From positions 1 to 64,000 of the forward strand of contig MSJH02000817.1 in assembly GCA_001931875.2 (NCBI GenBank): a DNA stretch of 64,000 nt, read 5' to 3'. A program made the position numbers and the translations under genes. Each line of letters opens with the position of its first letter. Positions within the stretch are counted from its first letter, which is position 1. The DNA comes from Byssochlamys sp. IMV 00236 (lineage: Eukaryota; Ascomycota; Eurotiomycetes; Eurotiales; Thermoascaceae). The notes under the pieces are model-generated. The model searched no databases and was not told the DNA's origin. It was given only the letters and a program-made list of their open reading frames with translations. Below, piece by piece: positions 48,632-58,640 of this stretch.

Positions 48632-50676
48632 GGTGGCCGCGTTTTACGGGAGCACGGAGCAGACAGCGGCGGAGTTTGATGAAGCTGGAGGACAAGTATG
48701 AATATTGAAATTGGCGTTCTCGTTGTGAAGCAGGACGGTTAAGGCACGCGACGACTGCCCATGAGAGATCGCTGATCGAATCTGACGCTGCGATAAATCC
48801 GTGTCAGTGGGTTGGACCCTCAGTATCACCCTGGACAGACAGGTCCCGGGTTCGTCTCTGTAAGAGAGGATGAAGCGCCTGTGGTGGGACGTTGGGAGAG
48901 GTGTTGTACCGCCAGAAAAGACCGGTTTGGCCACTCTTTGTCCCCGTGAACGGGAGCTGCGATCCGCGGATTAGCGAACCGGCATGGAAGGAGAATCTTG
49001 GCTCGCTGCGACAGACTGGGAGCGCAGTCCAGATCGGGGCGGATATGGCGCAGTCCGGTTTATTTGGTGGATATGGACGCAGGGCCGGGATGGGGATGAT
49101 GGAGATGGGGGATGATGATGGGGAAGAAGGAAAGGAGATGGAGCGACGTGGCGGAGAAGGATGGATGGTGGAGAGGGCAGAGGTTCATCCAACGAAGCGG
49201 TGTTTGTTGCGTGCTGAGCCTTTTCCAATTTTCCCCTTTGCAGGTCCAGACAGCTCTTACTGGTATTATCGGTACTGTTTCTTCTTCGCGCGGGCGATCC
49301 TGAGCCGTTCCTCGCCCTGTCCGTATTGGTATTACCGTGACAGTTCAGTGTATCTTACTATCCCCTGCGACGCTGAATTGGAGATCATTTGGCCTTGACA
49401 GCCGCATCACCAGGACCATCGTCAACTGACCGCTGCAAGTCTGCGCAGGTTGGCATCTAATGTGAGATAGCAGAGTATTATTATTTACTATGATCTCACT
49501 TATCCACCGTTCTTTTTTGAGTGGAATTTCCCTACGCTGCTAAATTGCTGGACATCTCAACTTCCTCCCCAGCCATCGCGATCCCCAGTCCACATTCCCC
49601 CATACCGCCTCGTCACCGTCACTGTATTATTACCCGTGACGATCTACATACGCTAGCGCGCCATCTCTTCTCCAGCTGGCGACTGCGACGCCTGCTGTCT
49701 TTTGTATAGAGTCGTTCAGTAGTTGCAACCATCACTCTGGATATAGGACTCAAAGAGTTGCATGTTCTACAGTGGTATCGATCTCTGATCTTTCATCCTC
49801 CAAAAACAGCCATCTTGGGTGCTGCCTTTTTCGTTTTCTTTCTCTTTTTGAAATCCCACGGTCGCGGGTTCATGACATCAAGGCGACCGGAGCTCGTCGG
49901 CGGTCCCAAGCACTTAATAAAGTTACTCAGCTTTCGCCCTTTTTCCACATCCAAATCTGATTCATTATTCCCTCCTTATCCGCGCTGACATTGCCCCCCC
50001 ATTCTTCCTAACTAGAATCGCTGCCTTTTTCGATCACACTACCGAGGATACAATAAAAAAAATAATCCTCGAAATGGTGATACTATCATAATGATCACTG
50101 CTATACGGATATGTAACTATCATCATCACTCAATGATCCCTAATGCGGTAAGTATCATGGTGGGTGTAAAATAATCCAGTCAGACGAAAAAACGAATGCT
50201 CGTAAGAAACCAAAAACCACCACCACGCAACCGCCGACCTCGCTACTTACGGTCGGACCATCCAACTTGACCGCGTAATCGTACCTCTCCCGCAATGCAA
50301 ATCCATTCACTTTTTTGCCTTTCTTGTCCCTAATCTTCTACTAGTAGATGGAGTTGCCACGAGGTAATTCTCAGAATCGTTTTAAACCAAGTTATTGACT
50401 GGGTATCTCTTACCTAGGTATACATTAGATAGACAAGTTCGCATACTGCAGGTTTAATAGTCATCGATATATTCGGAGGATGGTGGTTCCTTGCCAACCG
50501 ATTCCGGGATCCCCGCAAATCATTCAAATATTCGATCGATCTCTTGAGAGTCCAGTTAATCCGCGGCATCATACTATCACTAGGATAGTAGAGAATTAGC
50601 TTGGGACGGCGTTCAGGGTAAAAGCAACAAATGTCAGGGGGCCAGGCTTTCTTGACGGCCGCGTCTTAAACACTTG
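48632..50676. other. intergenic, INO80 promoter side
   Basis: About 2 kb without a recognised gene. The INO80 leader occupies the left part. G-rich purine stretches near 49075-49190 give overlapping open frames of low complexity that I do not regard as genes. Confidence 0.5.
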
Positions 50677-51153
50677 ATGCGATTGATTTCGTCTGCAGAG
50701 TTACCAAATCTCTTGCTGCCTCAGAATAAAATGAATAATCTTACCAAGGAACTTCGCATTGCCATCACTGATGGCAGGACCGAGGATGTTGTTCGGCTAT
50801 TTGGCCAAGGAACACCAATGATTATTAAACATTTTGTTCTTGCGACGCAGAAGCGACACTACCATATCCTCGAGTTATTCCTGAATCGTGGTTGGGATAT
50901 CAACGCTTCTCGATGTTCGGATGCTGGATGACTCGCGGGGACTTTCGAAGCGGTTTCTGTTGCCATTGTTCGTTCGCTTATTGAATCATACGTCGACAAG
51001 AAGTAACGTACAAGAGATGGAATCAATGCTAGCACGGCGCCGTTATTAGAGATCGCCGCTCTTTTCTCTGAGTGGGAATTAACAACTGCAGTTGAAGTGG
51101 GAAGCCTATCTAGTAGCCAACGCGTGGTTGCACCTAATCGCTTCACAAGGTAA
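50677..51153 (+). pseudogene. broken ankyrin-repeat protein gene
   Basis: One continuous plus-strand frame from an ATG at 50677 contains ELRIAITDGRTEDVVRLF and HYHILELFLNRGWDIN, which fit consecutive ankyrin repeats of the type common in large fungal families. The same frame continues through in-frame stops TGA 50929-50931, TAA 51004-51006 and TAA 51151-51153, with recognisable ankyrin-like pieces in between (TFEAVSVAIVRSLIES, STAPLLEIAALF). All three stops could arise by a single C-to-T change (CGA or CAA), which would fit repeat-induced point mutation. I therefore call a pseudogene; a short live peptide of about 84 residues from the first segment cannot be ruled out. Confidence 0.6.
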
Positions 51154-52849
51154 CCAGTTGTGTCTGTGTACATTACCAACCCAACGGAAAAGGTCATATG
51201 CGACCGAATAAAACCTCATCGACGGCTGAGAATGCGTTTTGGTTGTGATGATCTGGCGAGGTTGGTCATTATGCGCGATAGTGAGGGTATGGTAGGAGAA
51301 TAAAGATAACTATATATTTGAACGGAAGTTGCCTTCATCGTCTTAGCCACGAAGAAAAACCTGGCAACAGAACAACAGCCACTGGTCACGATTTTCGTCC
51401 ATCCTGCCGGTTGTACATCGAAATATCCTCGGTCTATAAGATAAACGCGACGGTTCAAATAATATGAGCGAGTTGCTAATGATCTCGTTCTCTCTTGAGA
51501 AGAGGGACTGGAATTGGACCGTGCGAGTTCGCCTGACCTGAACTTATTTAACTTACACATTCAGTAGCTCCAGTAGAACGGAACCTCATGAACTGGTCTC
51601 GAGAGCTCACTTGACCTTGAAATTACTTATGTTCTGTCTGTAATCAACCATATTCAATTTGTACACTTACCCATATAACTAGAGCTTAGAAGTGGTCGCT
51701 GACCTAAATCTGTAGGTCGGTTTGACCTATATATGGATCTGTAACACTGTAGTTTTGAGGTGACCCGACCACTCTATTTTAGTGCACGACCAAGACCAAA
51801 CCTATCCTGGCTCAAGGGTGATGCCAGATAACTGCATTATTGAATCGTGCACGGGCCAATACCTCCAGCAATACTTCTTGTTCTAGAATAGGCTTAGTCT
51901 TGGTGGTGCACTAAAATAGTATGGTCGGGATACCTTCATCTATGGGGAGATACTCCGTAAATGATAATATGGCAGAGAGGTTAAGTAGTGAGCTAATTAG
52001 GTAAAAGATCAGTTGTCCCCAGCATGGCATGGATTGATACAATTGCAATTTACATTTGTTCTACTCCACTAATCTTTGAGATAGAATGGGCCAATAAGAC
52101 ACGTGAATGGCGCGAAGGGTTTGATCCATCTCGCGTCTTACCATTCTGACCAATCAGACAGAAGAGTAATTGGACGCGATGTCAACAACCGGAACATGGT
52201 AAGGACATTAAGGGTGGCCAGACATTTAAATTTAGAATAGATGCAGTATAAAGCATTTTCAAGTTAAGCCATAAGTGACATGATTTACTTGATATTGGGG
52301 TGTCATGAAATAGTATTCTCTGTGGGTTGCTTGCAACTTGTTATCGCGACGCGAGATAGAACGCCTTAGATACTCTATGACATCAGTCACAACCTACAGA
52401 GTAGTTAAATATGACTGTAGCCACTTAAACAGGCGGAGATCAGAGGTACTTGTATCACTACCCCCTCACCACTAAATGCTCTTTGATAGATAGCGAGTGT
52501 GTACCACTCAGGGGTTCTGCGAACCGCTCACTACGCGTCCGACGTTGCCGCTAATTTTATTCCCATATTCTGGCTGTTTCTCTCTGCTTAACTCTTAACT
52601 AGACTAACAGGGGAAGCCGGGTTAGTTATACGCAGACCGTCTTTCTTAATTACCTCCAGCACGGGCCAAATTGCGACAGGGATCATACGTTAATCCAGGA
52701 GATCTTTCCCTTACGCGTTGCCATTGTTATTGTTTTGATTTCTCTGGCGTCCATCACGTTCCATATATTCGCTCCTCGTCTTGAACTTCGCGAACCTGGA
52801 GAGGTATCGAACACTGCCAGAATCCCATATTGCCTACTTTTTGACCAAC
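51154..52849. other. intergenic with a palindromic element
   Basis: 1.7 kb without genes, AT-rich. It contains the 166 bp inverted-repeat element at 51764-51929 and a small hairpin (GACCTA...TAGGTC) at about 51700-51717. The right end is the promoter of the DUF7726-like gene. Confidence 0.55.
51764..51929. mobile_element. MITE-like palindromic element with 47 bp inverted repeats
   Basis: The left arm 51764-51810 and the right arm 51883-51929 are inverted copies, 40 of 47 positions identical by hand count, including a perfect 13-base core TGCACTAAAATAG on the right arm. The outer ends start CCCGACCA. The 72 bp spacer has no open frame. The size and structure fit a miniature inverted-repeat element moved by a DNA transposase elsewhere. 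I cannot see a clear target-site duplication, so mobility is inferred. Confidence 0.65.
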
Positions 52850-53854
52850 ATGCCTCGCAAAGCTCTGGCTGAGACAGATGCAAACGCCTGCATCGCGTCT
52901 CCTGCAAAGACCACAGAGAAGAAGGACGGACTCCAGAAAGTAACAAAGGAAACATCCGACCAGCCTAGTCTAAAACGCAAATCCAGCTCAAAGTCGGATG
53001 AGCACGAGGACGAACACGAGGACGAACACGAAGAGGAGGACGAAGATGTAGATGGCCCACCGAGCTGGTACAATGCGGCCGCACACCCATTTGGCTACCA
53101 CATTACCGACAACTGTGATCAGGTTCGTCGTAAGATCACCGCCTTCATTTCCTCCGGGGAGATGAAAGTCGGGGAATTCCAGCGCTTGCTTGACGTCTCG
53201 CCGCGCTCGTATCAGCTGTTCATGCGGCAGAGGGGGAAATGGAAAGGCCAGGGTTCGATAACATACCAAAATGCAGCGTGTTTCTTCAAGGAGAGAGAAG
53301 AACAGGGTCTTCCGCCACCTAAGAAAAAGAGAGCTACCACTGCGACCACCAAGAAGACCAAAACTGGCAAAGGAGAAGCCGAGGAAAAGGACAAATACGA
53401 CGTCTCCAACATCCACCTTGACGGTGAATCTGAGTTCGAGGTCCCCGTCTTCGATACCTGCGACGTTGTTCGGCGCAAAATCCGGCACCACCTGCGCCAG
53501 CCAGGCGTCACGCAGGCTTCGTTCCTCCGCAACATCCTCCGCGCTGCATATCATCCATATGATCCCAACAAGAAAATCCAGTCCAAACAATTGAACGACT
53601 TCCTCAGCAAAGAAGGTTCTATCTCAGGGAATTCCAGCAGCGTCTTCTACGGGGCGTATGTCTTCTTTGAGAAGCTTCGGATCCGCGACAGTAAACCGAA
53701 AGATCAGTTCCGGTTAGAAATGGAGGATGAGTGGTGGCCCGATGGGTTTGACAGGGAGTGTTCGAGCAGACAGTGCTTCATTGTGCCGAGAGGAACCGAG
53801 GTCTTTTGGAATAAGTATGGGCGGATTGAGACAACGAGAGGATTTCGTTGGTGA
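52850..53854 (+). CDS. DUF7726-like protein with two repeated domains
   Basis: A single-exon gene, 334 aa, from the first in-frame ATG (MPRKALAETDA). After a basic segment comes an acidic stretch made of a repeated Asp-Glu-His-Glu unit (residues about 50-68), then two related domains. Domain 1 (about 72-160): NCDQVRRKITAFISSGEMKVGEFQRLL...YQNAACFFKERE. Domain 2 (about 200-285): TCDVVRRKIRHHLRQPGVTQASFLRNIL...VFYGAYVFFEKLR. They share the order CDxVRRKI, a TQ/KVGEF-type helix, and a final aromatic YxxAxxFFE/K helix. A Lys-rich linker joins them (PPKKKRATTATTKKTKTGK), a likely nuclear signal. This pattern fits the uncharacterised fungal DUF7726 family as I remember it; function is unknown, and DNA binding is only a guess. 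Confidence 0.82.
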   Translation: MPRKALAETDANACIASPAKTTEKKDGLQKVTKETSDQPSLKRKSSSKSDEHEDEHEDEHEEEDEDVDGPPSWYNAAAHPFGYHITDNCDQVRRKITAFISSGEMKVGEFQRLLDVSPRSYQLFMRQRGKWKGQGSITYQNAACFFKEREEQGLPPPKKKRATTATTKKTKTGKGEAEEKDKYDVSNIHLDGESEFEVPVFDTCDVVRRKIRHHLRQPGVTQASFLRNILRAAYHPYDPNKKIQSKQLNDFLSKEGSISGNSSSVFYGAYVFFEKLRIRDSKPKDQFRLEMEDEWWPDGFDRECSSRQCFIVPRGTEVFWNKYGRIETTRGFRW

Positions 53855-54270
53855 GTCGTCCGTATGAGATGTATGCACAGAGGCGCACGCGTGGTGCGAC
53901 AACCAGAAGTGGAATCATGGACGGATTCTGAGCTTCGGGTTAGAATGATTTCTGTGCATAGACAAAGCATTCATCGACACATCTCGGAAACTGAATGGTG
54001 GTCGTGCTCGGGTCCGAGATTCCTAATTCGGACCGTCGACCCCGAAGCTTGACCATATGATATCTACTAGAATCAGTGTAACTAGGTACTCGAATAGGGG
54101 GTTTTCACTCTTTCCACTCTGATCTATATAATCAATACTTCCTCTCGACAAATCTACCTCAGCTATAATTCTTGCACCTGCAGTCAGTTACGGAAAGCCA
54201 CCCGGCGCATACGAATACGATACTGTCTATCATAGTTCAAAACAATCTCTCTCTCTGAGGCACAACAAAC
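53855..54270. promoter_or_regulatory. intergenic before the methyltransferase gene
   Basis: 416 bp that must hold the 3' end of the preceding gene and the promoter of the methyltransferase. A (CT)n run is at 54247-54256, just upstream of the start codon. No specific site is recognised. Confidence 0.4.
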
Positions 54271-55128
54271 ATGGCCCAACAAAATCGGTTAAACACTTAC
54301 GTGCAGGGCTACTCCAACTGTACCCTCGCAACCCACCAGACGCGTACGGCCGAGTCGGATGCTGCCTTTCTCTTGCCGCACATCAAGCAGACAGACCACA
54401 TTCTCGATGTTGGCTGCGGGCCAGGCACCATTACCACGGGCTTGGCCAAATATGCTAGTGAGGGCAGAACGATCGGCGTTGATATTTCAGCAGACGTTTT
54501 GCAGAAGGCGAAAGCACTGGCAGCTCAGGCCAACGTCCCCACCCAAGGGCCAGGCTCCGTTGTCTTTGAGGAAAGCAACGTCCTGGAGGGGCTTGCCTAC
54601 CCCGACGATACATTCGACATCGTCTACTGCGCTCATCTCTTCGGACATTTGCTGCCATCACCAGATATGCCACTCCGGGCGCTGACTGAGATACGACGGG
54701 TCCTGAAACCGGGAGGCATCGTGGCCACGCGCGACGCAGCGGACCAGCACTTCTACCCGCGGAGTCTGGACCTCGACCGACTCTGGGTACGAAATTTAAT
54801 GCGTGCAGTGAGCAAGGGGAAATCTGATGCTGAGCCCGTGGCTTCGAGCATGCCTGCGCTTTTACGTCGCGTTGGCTTTGATGCTGACGGCGGTAAGGTC
54901 CGTATCGGCGCCGGAACTACAGTATACTCAGGCCCTGAAACTAGGAAATGGTTGGCCTGGCGTGCTACCGGCCAGCTAAAGCAGGGAGATCCATTCTACC
55001 AGAGCTGGCTAGATGCAGGTATCACTGAGGACGAGATCCAGCAGACGCTACTTGCCGTAGAGAAGTGGGCGGATACAGAGGATGCTTGGTTTGCGGCGCT
55101 GAATTGTGAGATGCTCGCGTGGAAGTAA
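54271..55128 (+). CDS. class I SAM-dependent methyltransferase
   Basis: A single-exon gene, 285 aa. It has the Rossmann-type SAM-binding fold: motif I ILDVGCGPGTITTGLA at residues 44-59, the acidic residue after strand 2 in IGVDIS, FEESNVLEGLAYPDDTFDIVYCAHLFGHL (motif II region) and EIRRVLKPGGIVATRDA (motif III), an order typical of the UbiE/COQ5-like Methyltransf_11/25 group. No membrane helix or targeting signal is seen. The C-terminal half (FYQSWLDAGITEDEIQQ...WFAALNCEMLAW) resembles fungal stand-alone methyltransferases of unknown substrate. It is 530 bp upstream of a Zn2Cys6 regulator on the same strand, a common arrangement for accessory metabolism, though co-regulation is inference. 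The start is the ATG at 54271 in a good context (AACATGGCC). Confidence 0.9.
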   Translation: MAQQNRLNTYVQGYSNCTLATHQTRTAESDAAFLLPHIKQTDHILDVGCGPGTITTGLAKYASEGRTIGVDISADVLQKAKALAAQANVPTQGPGSVVFEESNVLEGLAYPDDTFDIVYCAHLFGHLLPSPDMPLRALTEIRRVLKPGGIVATRDAADQHFYPRSLDLDRLWVRNLMRAVSKGKSDAEPVASSMPALLRRVGFDADGGKVRIGAGTTVYSGPETRKWLAWRATGQLKQGDPFYQSWLDAGITEDEIQQTLLAVEKWADTEDAWFAALNCEMLAWK

Positions 55129-55658
55129 TCTGGACGGGTTCGGAGGGCAACAGCCAGAGACGGGGAAGATATTTACCAGTTTATGACCCGACTCGAGAAT
55201 TAATATAGACAGATAGCTCATATGTCTGCTTCCCATTCATTCTTCGCTGTACTGGTGAACGTCACATGACTTATACTTAGAAGATAGCCAATCAGCGTGT
55301 CCTGCTAGTTATCAGTTAGCACATTCGGAAATGTACTTAACGTATCATTTCTGTTAGCGCTCAACGGTTATTGATTGCATCTGCCTGGTTTATATTCTTT
55401 TTGGACCAGAGAAAGCAAGACACATGCTAACATCGACAGGTCGCGAAAGCTGTCAAGATGTGCCTCTAGAGTCTAGACTGTTTCTGCGGGGCAGCCTATC
55501 TCGGGTCCGAGCTTCCCTTTTCGTCATCACGCTCGGCCTCTGCGACCCGAAGGCATTTGTGCGACGACGTCTACATCTGGGCAAAGCTCCCTATTAACAA
55601 TCCCATCAGTCATGTGGTGGCATAGTATCAAGGCCAAATAAGACTTTGCTGGGGAGAG
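55129..55658. promoter_or_regulatory. intergenic before the Zn2Cys6 gene
   Basis: 530 bp of 3' flank and promoter. No open frame of note and no site I can assign. Confidence 0.4.
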
Positions 55659-57903
55659 ATGTCGGCTGCGGTAAAGCGGGCTTGTGAGTTAGTGCCCTCC
55701 CTTGCCCTCAATCCTGCCATTGCCCTCGTCTTTGGATGGGAAGGTAAAGAGTCCTCTACTAAAGCACTTGGACTTACGATACTCGTGTTGCAGCACATGT
55801 ACCAAGCGTAAAGTTAGATGCGACAAAGAGGACCCGTGCTCGAATTGCTCCAAAGCTCAAATTGAATGCTCTTATCGATCGCCAGTGCCCTCACAAAGGC
55901 ATAGGAAACGAGTCGCGGACGATGACCTCCTCTCTAAGATCAACGAGTATGAGGAATTGCTCCGCAGGCACAACATAAATTTCTGTCCTCTAGATAACTC
56001 ATGGATACCCTCACCTTTGGAGGAGAAGCTGCCCTCGAGACATCAGTCCGGCTGCATCGGTGTTGGTGTCCGAACTCAACCTTCCAGTCAGACCCAAGCA
56101 CAGAACTCTGAAGCTTCTCTTCTTGCGCAGCAGCTACAGCCGCAGACCCCAGGTGGACGAAGCATAGGAGCACCGCTTTGGCTTGGGCTGTCGAGAGATG
56201 TTTGTTCACCAAGCTACTGCTTGCCTTGTTCTTGCGCTCTGTACTAATAGTCCACGATAGCTGCGCGAACCTCCCATCGAACAATTCACACAAAGTAGCA
56301 ATGATGGGCGAGAAGGACCAGTCGACTTCAGTTCCGGCATTATGGCTCTGCCACTGGTCCCTGTATATCTGTCGGGGCTGCTCGAAATGCATCCTGAACC
56401 GAAGCATATTTTCAAGCTCTGGCAGATTTTTGCGGAAAACGTCCACCCGCTGATCATGATCATCCACGCCCCTACTGTTCAGCGTAGGATATCGGAAGTC
56501 TGTTGGAGCCTAGATGCAGTTCCAAAGCCATTCGAAGCAGTCATGTTTGCCGTGTACGCTTTGGCTGTCTCCTCCATGAAGGAGGCAGACTGCATACAAT
56601 TGTTTGGGGAGACGAGGTCAATTTTGCTAAATCGGTATAGCACGGGAACAGCGCAGGCGTTGGCTGCTGCAAACCTACATGTAACGCGCGATTTGGAGGT
56701 CTTGCAGGCCTTGGTATTATTCATCGTAAGCTCTTTCCCGTTAGTTCTTTTGCTCTTCCCTCGCCTTTCCAAGAATAGCTCCTTTTATATCTACCTAACA
56801 TTGAATAGTTACTAGATTACCGATCCGATGCTTCAGTGACACTTACAGGCCTTGCAATACGCATTGGCCACAAGATGGGGCTACATAGAACGGGCACTGA
56901 GTCCAAGACTCCCTTCTTTGAGGAGGAGATGCGCGTGCGCATATGGTGGAAGATCCGCTGCCTGGACTCGCGCTCTCGTCGATTAGTACTGGGTTTACCA
57001 CCGTCGCGGGCTGAATTCGGGGACATACGAATGCCGCTCAACATTAATGACGCAGAGCTGCATCCGTGTATGGCCAGTCGGCCTGCTGTTGAACACACTG
57101 GTGCCACGGAGATGCTGTACTGTTTGATGAAGTACGAGGTTGCGCACTGGATGCGCACGTCATCTACGCTCGCCGAATATTCCGTCAATCCCCTTGATAT
57201 GATCAGGTCGACCAGCCTCGAGGCAATGACGACGAAGAGGAAGGCGCTGGCTGAGATACGACAGATATACGAGAACAAGTATCTCCGCTATTGCGACCCC
57301 ACTATTCCCCTTCACCACTTATCTGCCACTGTAGGCCGCCTCTTCATCTACCGCACGGTATTCTCGTGTTTGCATCCGAGGAACCAACCCGAGGGTGGCC
57401 GATTGATGTCACAAGCGGACCAGGATGAGGTATTTGAGAGTAGCGTTCAGGTCCTTCAGCTTGGGTATGAAGTCCGTAGGACCCCATTCTCAGCACATCT
57501 GCTCGAACTTCAGGCAGCAAAAACGCAAGTCGATGCGCTGGTGTACATGGTTAGCGAGCTGCGGCAGCGCGTAAGCGGGGATCTGGTGCGTACGGCGTGG
57601 GTGCTAGTAGAGAGGATGTACAAGGACTATCCAGATCTGTTGCAGGACGATAGCAAGTTTTCTACTGGGCTGGCAGATTTGACGCTGGAAGCGTGGGATG
57701 TTCGCTGGCGGGAACTGCAAAGGCACCGAGAAGTGGCCGTACCGGAGTTTATTGGCTTGCTACAGGCGGCGAGAGGGAAAGCCAGAGCTTATGATGGGAC
57801 TCTCGATCAGATCGGAGGAGCGATGCCAGGAGAAGGTACGCAGATTGGGTTTCTGCATGAATCACTGGATTGGGAATTCTGGAATGATTTCCTTGAAATA
57901 TAA
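55659..57903 (+). CDS. Zn2Cys6 transcription factor with fungal-specific domain
   Basis: A nuclear binuclear-zinc-cluster regulator. Four exons, 55659-55687, 55794-56199, 56261-56725 and 56809-57903, give 664 aa. The first intron (GTTAGT donor) sits inside the zinc cluster; joined, residues 7-35 give Cys9-x2-Cys12-x6-Cys19-x5-Cys25-x2-Cys28-x6-Cys35 (RACDTCTKRKVRCDKEDP...), the exact family spacing. A Leu/Glu linker follows (LLSKINEYEELLRRHNI). The middle-homology domain covers about residues 190-560, with HPEPKHIFKLWQIFAENVHPL, IIHAPTVQ, FAVYALAVSSM, TGLAIRIGHKMGLHR and RVRIWWKIRCLDSRSRR. Intron 2 has a textbook TACTAAT-type branch site; intron 3 uses the AG at 56808, which keeps frame (FI then LLDYRSD). 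The target genes are unknown; the nearest candidate is the upstream methyltransferase. Confidence 0.92.
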
Positions 57904-58640
57904 GGTGGAAAGCTAGGCAATCGAATTAGGCGACGAACTTGCCTTCATTTCCTCGGCCTTTTCAATGGGCCGATTCTACTTCTTGTTCTACCACCTTGCG
58001 ATCTCATGCATGCAATCACTCAAGGTATCAGCAAAGAATCAACGAATGAAATTCCTCACCTACACAGAAACAGGTCTCAGTGCCACACAAACACAGCCTC
58101 CAGAATCAGCTTGCTCGACTAGGAAGTGTGAGACTGATAGGTAGAAGTTCCGGCCACGAGACTTCCATTTCTGCACCAATTTGCATCCAGCCACGGCAAG
58201 ATGGAGTGTGCCCTGAGAAATCTGCTTGTTCCTGAGCCGTGACGCCCGTCAGGCCAGATTCCATAAGCCAGACTGATTTAAGGTCATATTGTCAAAGAGA
58301 TAAATATTCTGTATTTCTTTTAGCAAAGCGGTGGTCAGGTAGAGTATCATCCCAAGATAAGTCAGGGAGCTAACCCAAACAGGACATTTTGACTTCGGCG
58401 GCTGGTTCCGCTTTTTTTCTGTTGAACAACGGAACAGCATTGCCTTTATCGATAAAATGATGGCTACTGTTTAATGCTTCATTCAATAATATACAACGTA
58501 CAACGTGTATTTGCACAAGGTTCCGTGTCCTAACGTTCATTGCCGGTTTTCAATTCGCGAAGACTAATTGGACCATCTAGTTGTGGCCTCTCCAATATCT
58601 CCATGGTGCATCACGAGATGATCACCTCAGCTTGGAGAAA
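57904..58640. other. intergenic before the F-box gene
   Basis: 737 bp without a recognised gene; 3' flank of the regulator and promoter of the F-box gene. Confidence 0.45.

Noticed and set aside
48892..49398. 168-codon plus-strand frame near the INO80 start
   Set aside because: Largely purine-rich low-complexity translation (Gly/Met/Glu), no domain, in the divergent upstream region of INO80.
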